Positions 10,185 to 20,700 of a stretch of DNA of 27,391 bases are shown in pieces. The notes under the pieces were generated by a model. It saw only the letters and a list, made by a program, of their open reading frames with translations. It was not told where the DNA came from and did not search any database. Position numbers and translations under genes: made by a program. This DNA is from Saccoglossus kowalevskii (Eukaryota > Hemichordata > Enteropneusta > Harrimaniidae), in assembly GCF_000003605.2 (NCBI RefSeq), contig NW_003153252.1, forward strand, positions 31,037 through 58,427, given 5' to 3'. Each line of letters starts with the position of its first letter. Position 1 is the first letter of the stretch.

Positions 10185-11255
10185 AACCAACACTTAATAT
10201 GGTGCGCCCTAGAAGCTCAATGTTGTTCACAATCGCATTGTTATCGACAGTTACCTCAAATAATGTAACAACAGTGTTCCTTAGATTGAACAATAGGCAC
10301 GATTTTTAAAACTATTCTTTCCAAAATAATGAACTTTGAACCTTCATGTCCAGCCACCATTCACATAGAGGTTAATGAAACGCATCAATGCCACTGGTAC
10401 TAAATTATTCATACTTTAGTTAATGATGCATATCACCGGCGCTGGTAGTAACTCATTATAGCAATCTTTCGTTTGCTAAGGTTATGTAAATTACAGAATT
10501 AGACCAGGTGGCCCGTTCCATTCTAAACTGAAATAAGGCTAAAATGACTGCAGCCACGCAGATATATCAAAGCAGGTGTAAATACTATTATGAAACATGT
10601 GTTTTAATTAAGCAATTATACATTCGATAAAAGTGTAATTTCAATTTTAATTTCTATATTTAATCATTAAATGGTGTTCATAATAGGACATTCCACGATG
10701 CGTAACACAAATACGTCTAATTTCTATAAAATTGTTGATGGATGTCGAGTATTGTATATTTTTATGTATTATGTAAATCAAGACGTGAGTTACAAAATAT
10801 AAATGTAAATTTACATTGATAACATTATTATGCACTATTACAATTTATACCGTTTACTGTTCTTAATGTGCGGCAATACGGATATCAACATATTGTATGT
10901 AAACAATGGAAGGCATCATTCCTATAAATTGCACTCTCTCGTGATGAAACATGATGTACATAGTTGGAAGTAACGTCGTCCAAATCGAGCACTGTTTTTG
11001 TAGTCGTTTGTCATCTAGTATAAACTCTCTGAAACTTTTTATTGTGGTATGACTACAGACCATATCGATATGGCCTCCTGAAATAGTTTCTATGTGCTTT
11101 GTCACAAGAGGGCGTGCTTTAGTAATGTTATTTCTGAAAGTTAAGGGATCTGTAATAAAGTACTGCCGTTCGATCAATGCATAACATAACCATATTTTCT
11201 GGGTAGCTGTAATTGACACCTACACTGCATTCGATGTATGTAAATTTTAATACGC
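10185..11255. other. 3' flank of the VWA5B-like gene and intergenic DNA
   Basis: Contains the 3' UTR of the plus-strand gene. No AATAAA was seen in the first several hundred bases; an ATTAAA variant lies near 10667. No coding exon was recognised. Confidence 0.45.
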
Positions 11256-11385
11256 TTAAAGCGGGGGAGTCGTCGCCTGCGCATGCGTCAGATGACCATA
11301 GTGTGTCATTGTTTACAAACAAGCGTCTACCCATGAGCCTTTGCGTTTTCTCGCGCGTGCGCAGGTGACGACCCTCCCGCTTTAA
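11256..11385 (+). mobile_element. Intact TTAA MITE, family B
   Basis: TTAA flanks at 11256-11259 and 11382-11385. TIRs are AGCGGGGGAGTCGTCGCC and, inward from the right, AGCGGGAGGGTCGTCACC. Both continue into TGCGCATGCG / TGCGCACGCG. The interior matches the decayed copy at 4170-4306. CpG-rich against an AT-rich background. It is non-coding and non-autonomous. Confidence 0.88.
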
Positions 11386-11722
11386 GCTTATCACTGTAAT
11401 ATAATTTTCGCGACTCTTTATACCTCAGAACACTTATATTGTATATTATTTTATCAAACCACAGAGATATAAGGATATGTATATTTAAATTGTTTTTTAC
11501 ACGTCAGCAGATATATGGGCAATATTTATATGGTGCTAGATGAGGTATACATCAAGATTTTAAACTACAACTGATTGTGGACAGAGAAAGGGCCTGTGTG
11601 GCAACATTTGACAATAATGATAATCATATGTAGATATTTTTCACCAATTTTACTTACCACCTAAAAATTGTATATACTAGTATGGCTACACATATCTTAC
11701 ATAGAGGCACATTCAGTTTAGC
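11386..11722. other. Intergenic spacer between two MITEs
   Basis: AT-rich, no gene or repeat recognised. Confidence 0.5.
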
Positions 11723-11855
11723 TTAAAGCGCGGTGGTCGTCGCGCAGCGCGTGTTCGAATTTCATGTAAATAAACAATGTATTTTACACGCGTTGTATAC
11801 GTCGCTATGAGTCCCATATCGAACAGGACACGGCACGACGACTGCCTTCCTTTAA
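11723..11855 (+). mobile_element. TTAA MITE, family A
   Basis: TTAA flanks at 11723-11726 and 11852-11855. The left TIR is AGCGCGGTGGTCGTCGCGC. The right TIR is more diverged. The interior is about 90% identical by eye to 7462-7587, with the same order of blocks (GTATACGTCGCTATGAGTCC, CATATCGAACAGGAC). Confidence 0.85.
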
Positions 11856-14104
11856 TATTCGATGACATTGTATTTATCGATGTGTCGGGAACATTGGTTG
11901 ATCTGGTATTGAAACATAACAAGGATATTCCACAATAAGGTGATATCAACGAATTGTACTAAAATCCGTATAAATACCTGTAACATACATAGCATATCAT
12001 ATACATTATTACTGATTCGGTGTATTTATCATACTTTAGTTGTTGACAGTCTAATGAATGATTTCGCCGATGGTCACGTGTTTAGTAAGGCAAATCGAGA
12101 CACTGGAGAATACAGGAACGAGCAACTGCGGTATTTTCTTTGCGGAATGTCTGTTGGGACTCGTGTTGTTTCGAGCATTCAACATGCAAAAATTGCCTTC
12201 GAATATTCCAAGACATGATACATCATATTACTATGTTTTTAACTAAATTGATACACCGAAAACCTGAATTTGAAGGTGGCCAGGCCAGCAAACGATAATA
12301 TTTTCATACGTCGATGTTAAAGCGAAAACAAGTCTACGCCACATAAAATGAATAGTAGTACCTAAATTAAATCTGCTGTGAGACGTATTTGATATATGTT
12401 TTCAATAACGATTTGCCGTTATACAGCGGCTGTTGACTTGTTACGCGCATAGAACGCCGTGCCGCAGGCGAGAAGTTGCATGAAACATCATTAATGTTTA
12501 CCGCTGTTGCCTGTTCTTCTATTCTTCTTTGTTTTTGAATAAATCAACTCAAGATTCTTTATTGTTTATTAAAGCGTTTTCAGTCACATCTGCAACACAC
12601 AGTTCAGATGTTTCATTTACAGATCCAATATTTTTCATTTTATAATAATAATTGTGATTTACAATTTTGTACTGTATTGTGTACGTAATAATGCACAAAA
12701 TGAATTTAATATTAACCTGTCTGGCCACTGTTTTTTCACAGAATTCTGTATTTTTTGCTACACTTTCCAATTTTTCTATCTACAATTTTAAGCACAAGCT
12801 AGAACGTTAACTTACTGCAATAAAGCATATTTGTTTAAACTATAATACGATTGTGTTTCTACATAGCTGCAGCTACATATTAGATAATGACGCGAATATT
12901 CGATTGAGATACACACATACGTTATCTTATGAGAAAATTAGTTTTATTTATAGAATCATATGAGACATTTCGTTCTTTGAATCTAATGACCTACTAGTAT
13001 TTTTCTGTAACATCGTGACTAAGACAGGTACTCATTGTTTGTAACCATGTTCATATGATAATTGAATTGGTTATATCTGATTGAAATAAACATACTTTTT
13101 GCCTTGGGAAAACAAAAACTTCGAGAAGGTCAGGATTTTTAAAGTAATTACAACTTTAATAAATCTAAATAAACATGTATTTATGGTCATTATGTGTCTG
13201 AGAGTAGTGAACTCGGAAAAGTAAGGTCATTATTATATATTTGAAAATAAACACATTAACACCCGGATGTAGATAAAAAAATATGCATATAGTTGAAGTG
13301 GTTAAACATGATACTTTGTTGAGTGTTTTCATGTTTATCTTGGTAGTTTATATTTCACTCTCGCTCATATGCAATCACATCCTCTCGCATTTTGTGATTT
13401 CAAAGACGTCTTCTCTTCAGCCAGACACGCTTTACTCATCTGTCCTTATTCAGATTGGCCTAGTAATTATTGTGTGGATTGGTGGGTAGAAAGAATGCAT
13501 GTTTTAAAAGATGTGATCTTTTCTGAAACATTCTGTTGTGACAGCATTTCGTACTGATTTCAAGCAATATTCGGATTATAATTTATATTTTATTCATACA
13601 CTTAAGGGTTTAAAGCTCTAGAATATTAATATATATCTGGTTAGTCGTTACTTCTCTGCACTTACAAGAATAACATATACATTACGAGTTATCAGTGTGC
13701 AAAAGACAGAAAATATTTTTTGTACGAACGGTCATTATGATTTAAATGCACGTATATAAACGGTATATATCTCTGTCTAATATCATTATATTGTGTTTTG
13801 ACATACAAAGAGAAAGTGTACGCACAAATGCCTATCCTGAAGTTATGTGTCGTATCTAATTTCCCATCAGAATCAACCACAAAATTTCAATAGTCTATAC
13901 ACCATGTTATCAGTATCAAACTGAGATTAAAACGAAAGTACTTGTCAATTGAGAAACAGAGGGGAGTATATTCATTCTTAAACATCTAAATGCACATCTT
14001 GGATACTCATACTAGCAATGCGTTTTAACTGTTAATCGTTATCAAGTAGTACCACTTCATTATCATAACATCAAACTTCAATTGGAGTAGTATGCTCAAG
14101 TTAT
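11856..14104. other. Intergenic, nothing recognised
   Basis: 2.2 kb of AT-rich DNA. Short open frames have no splice context, family similarity or codon pattern to support them. Confidence 0.5.
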
Positions 14105-14430
14105 ATGCTATCCTCGGGGCGGACATCCGGGCATTTTCTACCGCCTGGCAACCCTCGCGGTGAAAACAAAGACCAAAAACTCGCAGAAAACGGTACTTTG
14201 CGATGGTTGTTGAAAGTCCCCTGAACAGTGTAACAAGATTAGCCCTACGTGTGTAACATATATGAATTTGGTTGTTCAGGATTACTTCAAAGTTGAGTTT
14301 GTGTTGTTTTCTCGAGTTTTCACCGGCTCCACCGGCGTTCCACAGCAGCGCGCACTAAGCCCATAGAAATACGTGGTACAGTGATGCGCGTCTTTGCAAC
14401 GTAGAACGTCTGTGACGTAGCTCCGCCACG
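14105..14430. other. GC-elevated block with weak inverted similarity
   Basis: Stands out from the AT-rich surroundings. GGTGAAAAC on the left (about 14158) recurs inverted as GTTTTCACC near 14317. It might be an old inverted-repeat element or a CpG-rich promoter fragment; neither can be shown. Confidence 0.3.
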
Positions 14431-14944
14431 AGGATACTTCTTTAAAATATGCTAGAAACACAGTGACATATTTGTCATGAAATGGATGACAAAAAAAAAG
14501 AACAAAAATTATAAAGTGACTTTTGAGAATATGCAATCTCAGGTTTGGGAAGATGTACTGATAAAATGTGACGATACATTGTAAATTGGATTGTTAACAC
14601 GTCATATACCTTTACATTGTAAAATCGGTCCCATTTTTGACAATCAAGGTAATTACACAATTTTTAAAAACTGGTCTGAGAGAAAATACATCTTATGGTC
14701 AACAGAATTAAGTAGTTTTAAAGCTGGTGAATAAAGTCTGTCCCTAGACAGTTGTGTGAATCGAAATGTACACCCAGCATGATTTGTGTTGAGATTTACC
14801 GTACTGTAACTATGTCGTAGTGGGCGCTTTCCACATCGCTCTGGGAAAAAATTAACTTTCGACACATGCCGTACAAAAAGTTCATTTGTTAATGTCAACT
14901 ATTCTGTCCAGTTTCATCCATTTATTGGTAGTTGTAATTCTATT
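14431..14944. other. Intergenic, nothing recognised
   Basis: AT-rich with a short A run near 14490. No supported gene or repeat. Confidence 0.5.
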
Positions 14945-15446
14945 AGGGACGACGTCAAAAGATCGATGTCGGATAAAAAACTTAATTCCTTTANNNNNNN
15001 NNNNNNNNNNNNNNNNNNNNNNNNNNNNNNNNNNNNNNNNNNNNNNNNNNNNNNNNNNNNNNNNNNNNNNNNNNNNNNNNNNNNNNNNNNNNNNNNNNNN
15101 NNNNNNNNNNNNNNNNNNNNNNNNNNNNNNNNNNNNNNNNNNNNNNNNNNNNNNNNNNNNNNNNNNNNNNNNNNNNNNNNNNNNNNNNNNNNNNNNNNNN
15201 NNNNNNNNNNNNNNNNNNNNNNNNNNNNNNNNNNNNNNNNNNNNNNNNNNNNNNNNNNNNNNNNNNNNNNNNNNNNNNNNNNNNNNNNNNNNNNNNNNNN
15301 NNNNNNNNNNNNNNNNNNNNNNNNNNNNNNNNNNNNNNNNNNNNNNNNNNNNNNNNNNNNNNNNNNNNNNNNNNNNNNNNNNNCCCCAGCCCCAAACTAA
15401 AGGAAATACGTGTTTTATCCGACATCGATCTTTTGACGTCATCCCT
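14945..15446. mobile_element. TIR DNA element interrupted by assembly gap
   Basis: The left side reads AGGGACGACGTCAAAAGATC, then GATGTCGGATAAAA and TTCCTTTA. The right side read inward is AGGGATGACGTCAAAAGATC, then GATGTCGGATAAAA and TTCCTTTA. These are about 50-bp inverted repeats with two or three differences in the outer 35 bases. The right end is followed by TTAAG and the left is preceded by ATTA, so the target duplication is not clear. The interior is 390 N (14994-15383). Confidence 0.82.
14994..15383. other. Assembly gap (390 N)
   Basis: An unbroken run of N, placed inside the inverted-repeat element above. Translations running through it are meaningless. The true length is unknown. 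Confidence 1.
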
Positions 15447-15499
15447 TAAGTAAATGATATTGACAATTCCTAAGTCGAGCAATCAAACAATCAACTAGT

Positions 15500-16830
15500 A
15501 ATCAAAATGTAAACACGCACCAAATATTTTATCCCATTTCTGCAAACATGATGGTGTTTTCAAATTAGCCAAAACTACTTCATCCAATAACTTAATACCT
15601 TTCAATTGAGTCTCCCGATCTGGTTCATCACTTTGTGTATTGCTTTTGCATTGCGCCCTCTAGAGTACTTTAGATAGGCATTTTGTTGAATGTTGTAACT
15701 TTTTAAAAGTGCATTGCTAATCTTCATCAAGGGAATCAGCAAAATTTCTGTTCTCACATGGGAGAAAGAAAAGTTCTTCCGACCAGTTTAACTGTAAATT
15801 TCCCACCCAAATTTCCCTTGTTTTTTTCATAATTCAAATGGAAATCTGACGATTTTGCACATTTATCTAATATGCTACAATATAGACAAGCAACGACTCT
15901 GAGCCATCAAGCAAGGCGGAGGTGTCATTCCCATATAAAAGCTAAAGAGATTCTAGCTATCTAGTGGTGATATCCTACAATATAAGAATGTATTCAAGTT
16001 GTATGAATTAAGGCTTCAACACATACGAATAAAAAGATGTAACTGACAAAAATTAGAAATATGAACATTATTAATTACACAACTTGTAACGCTAGGGTAA
16101 AATACCTGAACCAATTTTCCCCACAGTTCTCTGATTAATCACTTTTTCAATTTGATCAATAAATTTCTATGAGTATCGAATGCCTTGGTAAAATCGAGGC
16201 GAACTAAACAAGACATCGTAACCTAAATGTGTATTTTCACCCATATTCTGGCCTTTAAACAAAAACTTTTTTGATTACTGTGAATTATATTTGGTAAGAC
16301 CATCCTTATTATTTTTTAATAAATATCTATTCGGCTTTGAGAATACAAGTTATAACAGCTTGGTCCTGTGTTATTGACAAGGAACCGTATATGTATGACT
16401 GTCCAATATCTGCCCAAAAATACTTATAAAACCTAACAGTGAACCCGTCAGTGACTGGACATTTGTCATTAGGCATATGCTTGAGTATTATATTGCACGT
16501 TGCCATTGCCAATAGCGCCGTAGAGGGCCTGGTCATCGTACAGTAGAACGGGGAAAACGACTCAAAGCATTTCCGCCTCATATTATCAGTTTTTCCTTCT
16601 ATTATACATTATTTGATAATACTTTCTAAGAATACGATTTTTTTTGTATTTTTATTATTATTAATTACCAATTTGCCAATTATTTTATTCACGTAATGTT
16701 TTTCCTTGCAACAAAAACAACATTCCCCATTCACTTGACTGCCAAGAACGCTCCATATTTTCAATTAGATCCTCCAAATTATCAATTTCCTCTCGACAGT
16801 AGTTTTTTTTATGAACTGCATAAGTTTGTG
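15500..16830 (-). mobile_element. Decayed non-LTR retrotransposon (L1/Tx1-like LINE), reverse transcriptase region
   Basis: On the minus strand the L1-type RT order is readable in several frames. First comes a charged segment (EEIDNLEDLIENMERSW, about 16760-16800). Then follow NDKCPVTDGFTVRFYKYFW (about 16410-16470) and LSITQDQAVIT (near 16350). Next are VLPNIIHSNQKSF plus FKGQNMGENT (about 16230-16300), LDFTKAFDTHRNLLIKL (about 16140-16200), SCVINNVHISNFCQL (about 16040-16085), YGNDTSALLDGSESLL at the YADDT box (about 15889-15936), and HLNYEKNKG (about 15820-15845). The catalytic box has Gly-Asn in place of Ala-Asp. There are several frame changes and stops, so it is inactive. It appears 5'-truncated: no endonuclease domain was recognised upstream. 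Confidence 0.82.
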
Positions 16831-17513
16831 CCACACAATTTGTTCACTTATATGGGGTCTGCTCTTCTATGTTGTCAAGCAAGATCCATATCGATGAGGT
16901 AGTGTGCCATGTTGTGAATCCTCTTAATGTATGTCGCGAAGTAGTGCGGTTTGCCGGTCCTGGTTAGATGGTAGGAAAACCAACATTGTGAGATGGTTTT
17001 GTGCTTACTTGACCATCAATAGGACTCGGAAATCCATGTTTTTGGACTTCATCTGATTAGGGACTAGTTAGTTAATTAATATTCACAATTGCAAACGCGT
17101 GTTAGATTTTCAAACAGTAGCTATGCACACAAGAGCTAAACATAACCACATCAAATCAAATCATAATTCTAATAATACAAAATTTACCATTATGTATTTT
17201 TTTCACTTTTAATGAGCACATTTAGAACATGAATACATTCATTTCATATTTTGTACTTCACATAATACATCTCAGCAAAAGGACAAAAATACAACTTTTA
17301 TCAGATATGAAAAATGGATAATAGAAGTGAATAAAAAATCAAATGATTAACAATATTCAGTCAATATTCAGTTGATTGAAATAATTCTGTGTTTCCTGTT
17401 CTTTTAGATATATATAAATGTCACTAAATTTTACTAAAATGTATGACCTCTCATAACTACATTTTAGGAACACTACTTTTAATGACATTATTAATATTTT
17501 TATAAAAAATTCA
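16831..17513. other. Intergenic, downstream of ALG3
   Basis: No gene recognised. The block at about 16880-17050 is less AT-rich and could be the 5' continuation of the LINE, but no endonuclease motif was readable. Confidence 0.4.
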
Positions 17514-17519
17514 TTTATT
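17514..17519 (-). terminator. ALG3: Candidate ALG3 polyadenylation signal AATAAA
   Basis: AATAAA on the minus strand, 33 nt downstream of the ALG3 stop codon. This would give a very short 3' UTR. AT-rich sequence further downstream offers other candidates, so use of this one is inferred. Confidence 0.4.
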
Positions 17520-17552
17520 ATTTTGTATGACCTAATCTCTTTTTGAAAATAT

Positions 17553-17778
17553 TCACGCCTTTCTTTTCCTTTTTCTTGCATTTTTCTTTGCAACAACTTC
17601 TTCTTTCTTTTCTTCCTTCTGAGCTCTGCCGACTTCCTTATAGACTTTTTTACCTTCTACCTTACTGAGCCACAGACCAGGTAGTATGATCACATGACAT
17701 ACATGTAGGGCAATGGAGCTGTAGTCAGTGGATGGATAGGTGTTCCAGCACAGCTCTATGATACCAAGTAGCAATATT
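17553..17778 (-). CDS. ALG3: ALG3 terminal exon
   Basis: The acceptor is ttatttttcacag. One base completes Arg, then 74 codons plus stop encode [38 protein letters not shown] and a cytosolic tail of about 36 residues, very rich in Lys/Glu/Arg, ending NARKRKRKA. The tail is more basic than the short tail of vertebrate ALG3. Dibasic residues close to the C-terminus suggest an ER-retrieval signal of KKXX-like type (inference). Confidence 0.95.
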
Positions 17779-20700
17779 CTGTGAAAAATAACAATGATAC
17801 ACTATAATTAATGACGCAAAACATTTGACAAGTTTTATTGGACTTTTTTGAACAGTATTCAGGTATTCAAACACAGTAACATGAATACATAAATACATGA
17901 ACACTGAACACAAAAACATGAATAAATGAACACATGTACACTGATAACAGGAACATGAATGCATAGACATTGAATACAGGAACATGAATACATGAAAAAA
18001 CTGAACACATGTATACTAAACATAGGAACATGAAAACTGAACAATGAATACAGGAACATGAACACATGTATACTAAACATGGGAACATGGAAACTGAACA
18101 TTGAATACAGGAACATGAACACATGAAAAAACTGAACATATGTACACTAAATATAGGAACATGAAAACCAAACGATGAATACAGGAACATAAATACATAA
18201 AAACTGAACACATGTACACTAAGTATAGAAACATAAAAACCAAAGATTGAATTTCGCTTGGAATTTATTTTCGCTATTTTTGCTGAAGGGCTGATTTAGT
18301 GAAAATAAAATCCAGTGAATATATTTTTTTTCCTATATTTCACATTCAACTCATCAAATATCAGGAAAAATAAATTCTATACAAAACACCAGAAAAGCCT
18401 TTACAGCGAAAATTAATTCCAGCAAAAATAAAGTATTTTGCAGTATATTTGTTCACTCTCCAGCCATTTTCAAAAGTCAAGACCAAACAATACTGAACAG
18501 ATGTTCACTGGATGTATCATTATTTAACACAATTATTTAAGAAGTGCAATAGGCAGTACTGAACACAGACACACTATATTTGTGGATGCGATCAGATTTA
18601 CACTTAAGATTAGATAGTGGATAATCTCTAGTAGGCATTTCCAGTAGGCATCTCTAGTAGGCATTTCCATTAGGCATCAAGGCAATTAGAAGACCTACCT
18701 TAAGACAGATGGAAGTCCTGTGCTCCAAAGAAGATAATGTAAAGTATGGAAGTACCAAATATAGAACTGGTAATGTAAAGATCGACTCATACACATACCA
18801 ATGAAATTGGAAGAAAATAGAACAAATACAATATGTAAGACAGGTTAAGGAAAATAAAACACATGTCTGCATAGAAACAAACTCAAAAGATCAAATGTCA
18901 AAGTCAACTTTAGTGTCACAAAATATACCAATATTAATTTTTTTTATTTGATAATAACGATTTTGATCAAAACCTGTTAGTTATATTATTTTCATTTGGT
19001 CTAATTTTAACAAGCAGCCAGTCGGCCGAGATAGCTCCGCTGTTAGCAATGCACATTTCAATTGAAGAACAGAAGATATCATTAGAAAATGAACAATATG
19101 TATAGTATCAAACAGGGATTGCGTTAACTCCATATTTTGCTTCCCGGACTCCAATTATTGAAGAGGGACCCAGTTTTTCAGGCAAGATGGGGTCCAATCT
19201 CTAATAAAGTTATCCAGGGTCAAATTTCAATTTCTTAAAATTGGAGTCGTCTTGCTAAGACATTAGTGCAAACCCTGATCAAAGCAATGGGCTGTTTTCA
19301 ACAAGAATTCAAAAATATCACTTTTCACCAAGACAAAAATAATCATCAAAATTAGAGAATTGAAGATATCATCATGGAATGAACAAATCTGAGAGAGATC
19401 CACATGTAGTACCTATATATGTAATATCAAAGCAATTGGACTTGTGGATTTAACAAGAAGTCGAAAATATCACTTTTTACCAAAAATGACAGAAATATTC
19501 ACCAAAATTAGAGAATTAAAGATATCATTACAAAATGAACAAATCTGAGAGAGGTCTACATGTAGTACCTATATATGTAATATCAAAGCAATTGCACTTG
19601 CAGTTTTTAACAAGAAGTCGAAAATATCACTTTTTACCAAAAATGACAGAAATATTCACCAAAATTAGAGAATTAAAGATATCATCACGAAATGAACAAA
19701 TCTGAGAAAGGTCCACATGTAGTACCTACAAATGTAATATCAAAGCAATCGGACTTGCCGTTTTTAACAATAAGTTGAAAATATCAAAATAACAAAAATA
19801 TTCATCAAAATTAGAGAATTTCAGATTTTGACATGAAATGAACAAATCTGAGAAAAAACCATCCAAGGTACTTGCATATCAAATTTGAAAAAATTCTGAC
19901 TTGCGATTTTGAAGAAGAAGTTGAAATTGTAAAGTTGACGACAACGGACACCGACGGACGACGACGATGGACAATCAGTAATATGAACAGCTCCGCTGTG
20001 TCGATTTTGTCTACAGCGAAGCTAATAAAAATATTTAAAGAATAAAGGAAATGTTGTATGATAATCATCACATTTTTTTGGTCACTATGATATTTAAAGA
20101 GTAGTCGTCATGCTTCGCACGCGCCAGATATATGTTTTCATATAAACAAAGATGGCGACTTTGACTTTGGCGCAGATCAACGAGTACAAACTGAGACGTT
20201 ACCAAGCTTTGATGGGGTATTTTTACGTGATTGTAAGGTATCGAAGGAGTCACCGGTGGTAAATAGTGCAAGTCGCACCCAGGTCGAACCTCATACGAGT
20301 GATTTCCATTAGAAGAGCGCATTGGATTATGGGGAAATTAATGTTTATCAACACAAATGTCGCACATGCGCAGCGCGGCGACCACCGCCCTTTTAATGCC
20401 TGAACATTTGAATAAATACCAGTATATTTGTTTTTGTTACCTCAACCCAAATATGATTAAAATCCAGATAGGAGCTATAGTCGTTTTTAATATTATTCAA
20501 TCACCAGTTTGTGGCTATCGTCAATGACAATATCTCTAACTATTTTCATGTATTCAGATTAGCAACCAATTAAAATTTGTATTACAAGCTACTTTCTAGT
20601 AAGGTGCATTCTAATTGGTTGACAAAAAGAGCTGCCTGATCATAAATGGTCAGATGTATTTTGAGGGTAATGTACACTGGGAAACAGAACTAAAAGTGTC

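Noticed and set aside
14882-15482. Open frames of 144-187 codons across the gap
   Set aside because: Almost wholly translated N; no information.
17859-18211. Minus-strand frames rich in Cys/Phe/Met/Ser
   Set aside because: Translation of the 74/57-bp minisatellite within an ALG3 intron.
18788-18795. GT-AG alternative acceptor inside ALG3 exon 8 (AG before TCGATC)
   Set aside because: Phase-compatible with exon 6 but would delete the strongly conserved IV..LF.SNFIG block and bypass exon 7.
18845-18847. In-frame TAA suggesting that ALG3 is a pseudogene
   Set aside because: The stop is part of the U12 branch site (CCTTAAC) and is removed with the AT-AC intron; the AG at 18868-18867 that would include it is not needed.
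20068-20322. 84-codon minus-strand open frame
   Set aside because: Lies across the TTAA element with no splice or family support; the plus-strand ATG-to-donor segment is the better candidate.
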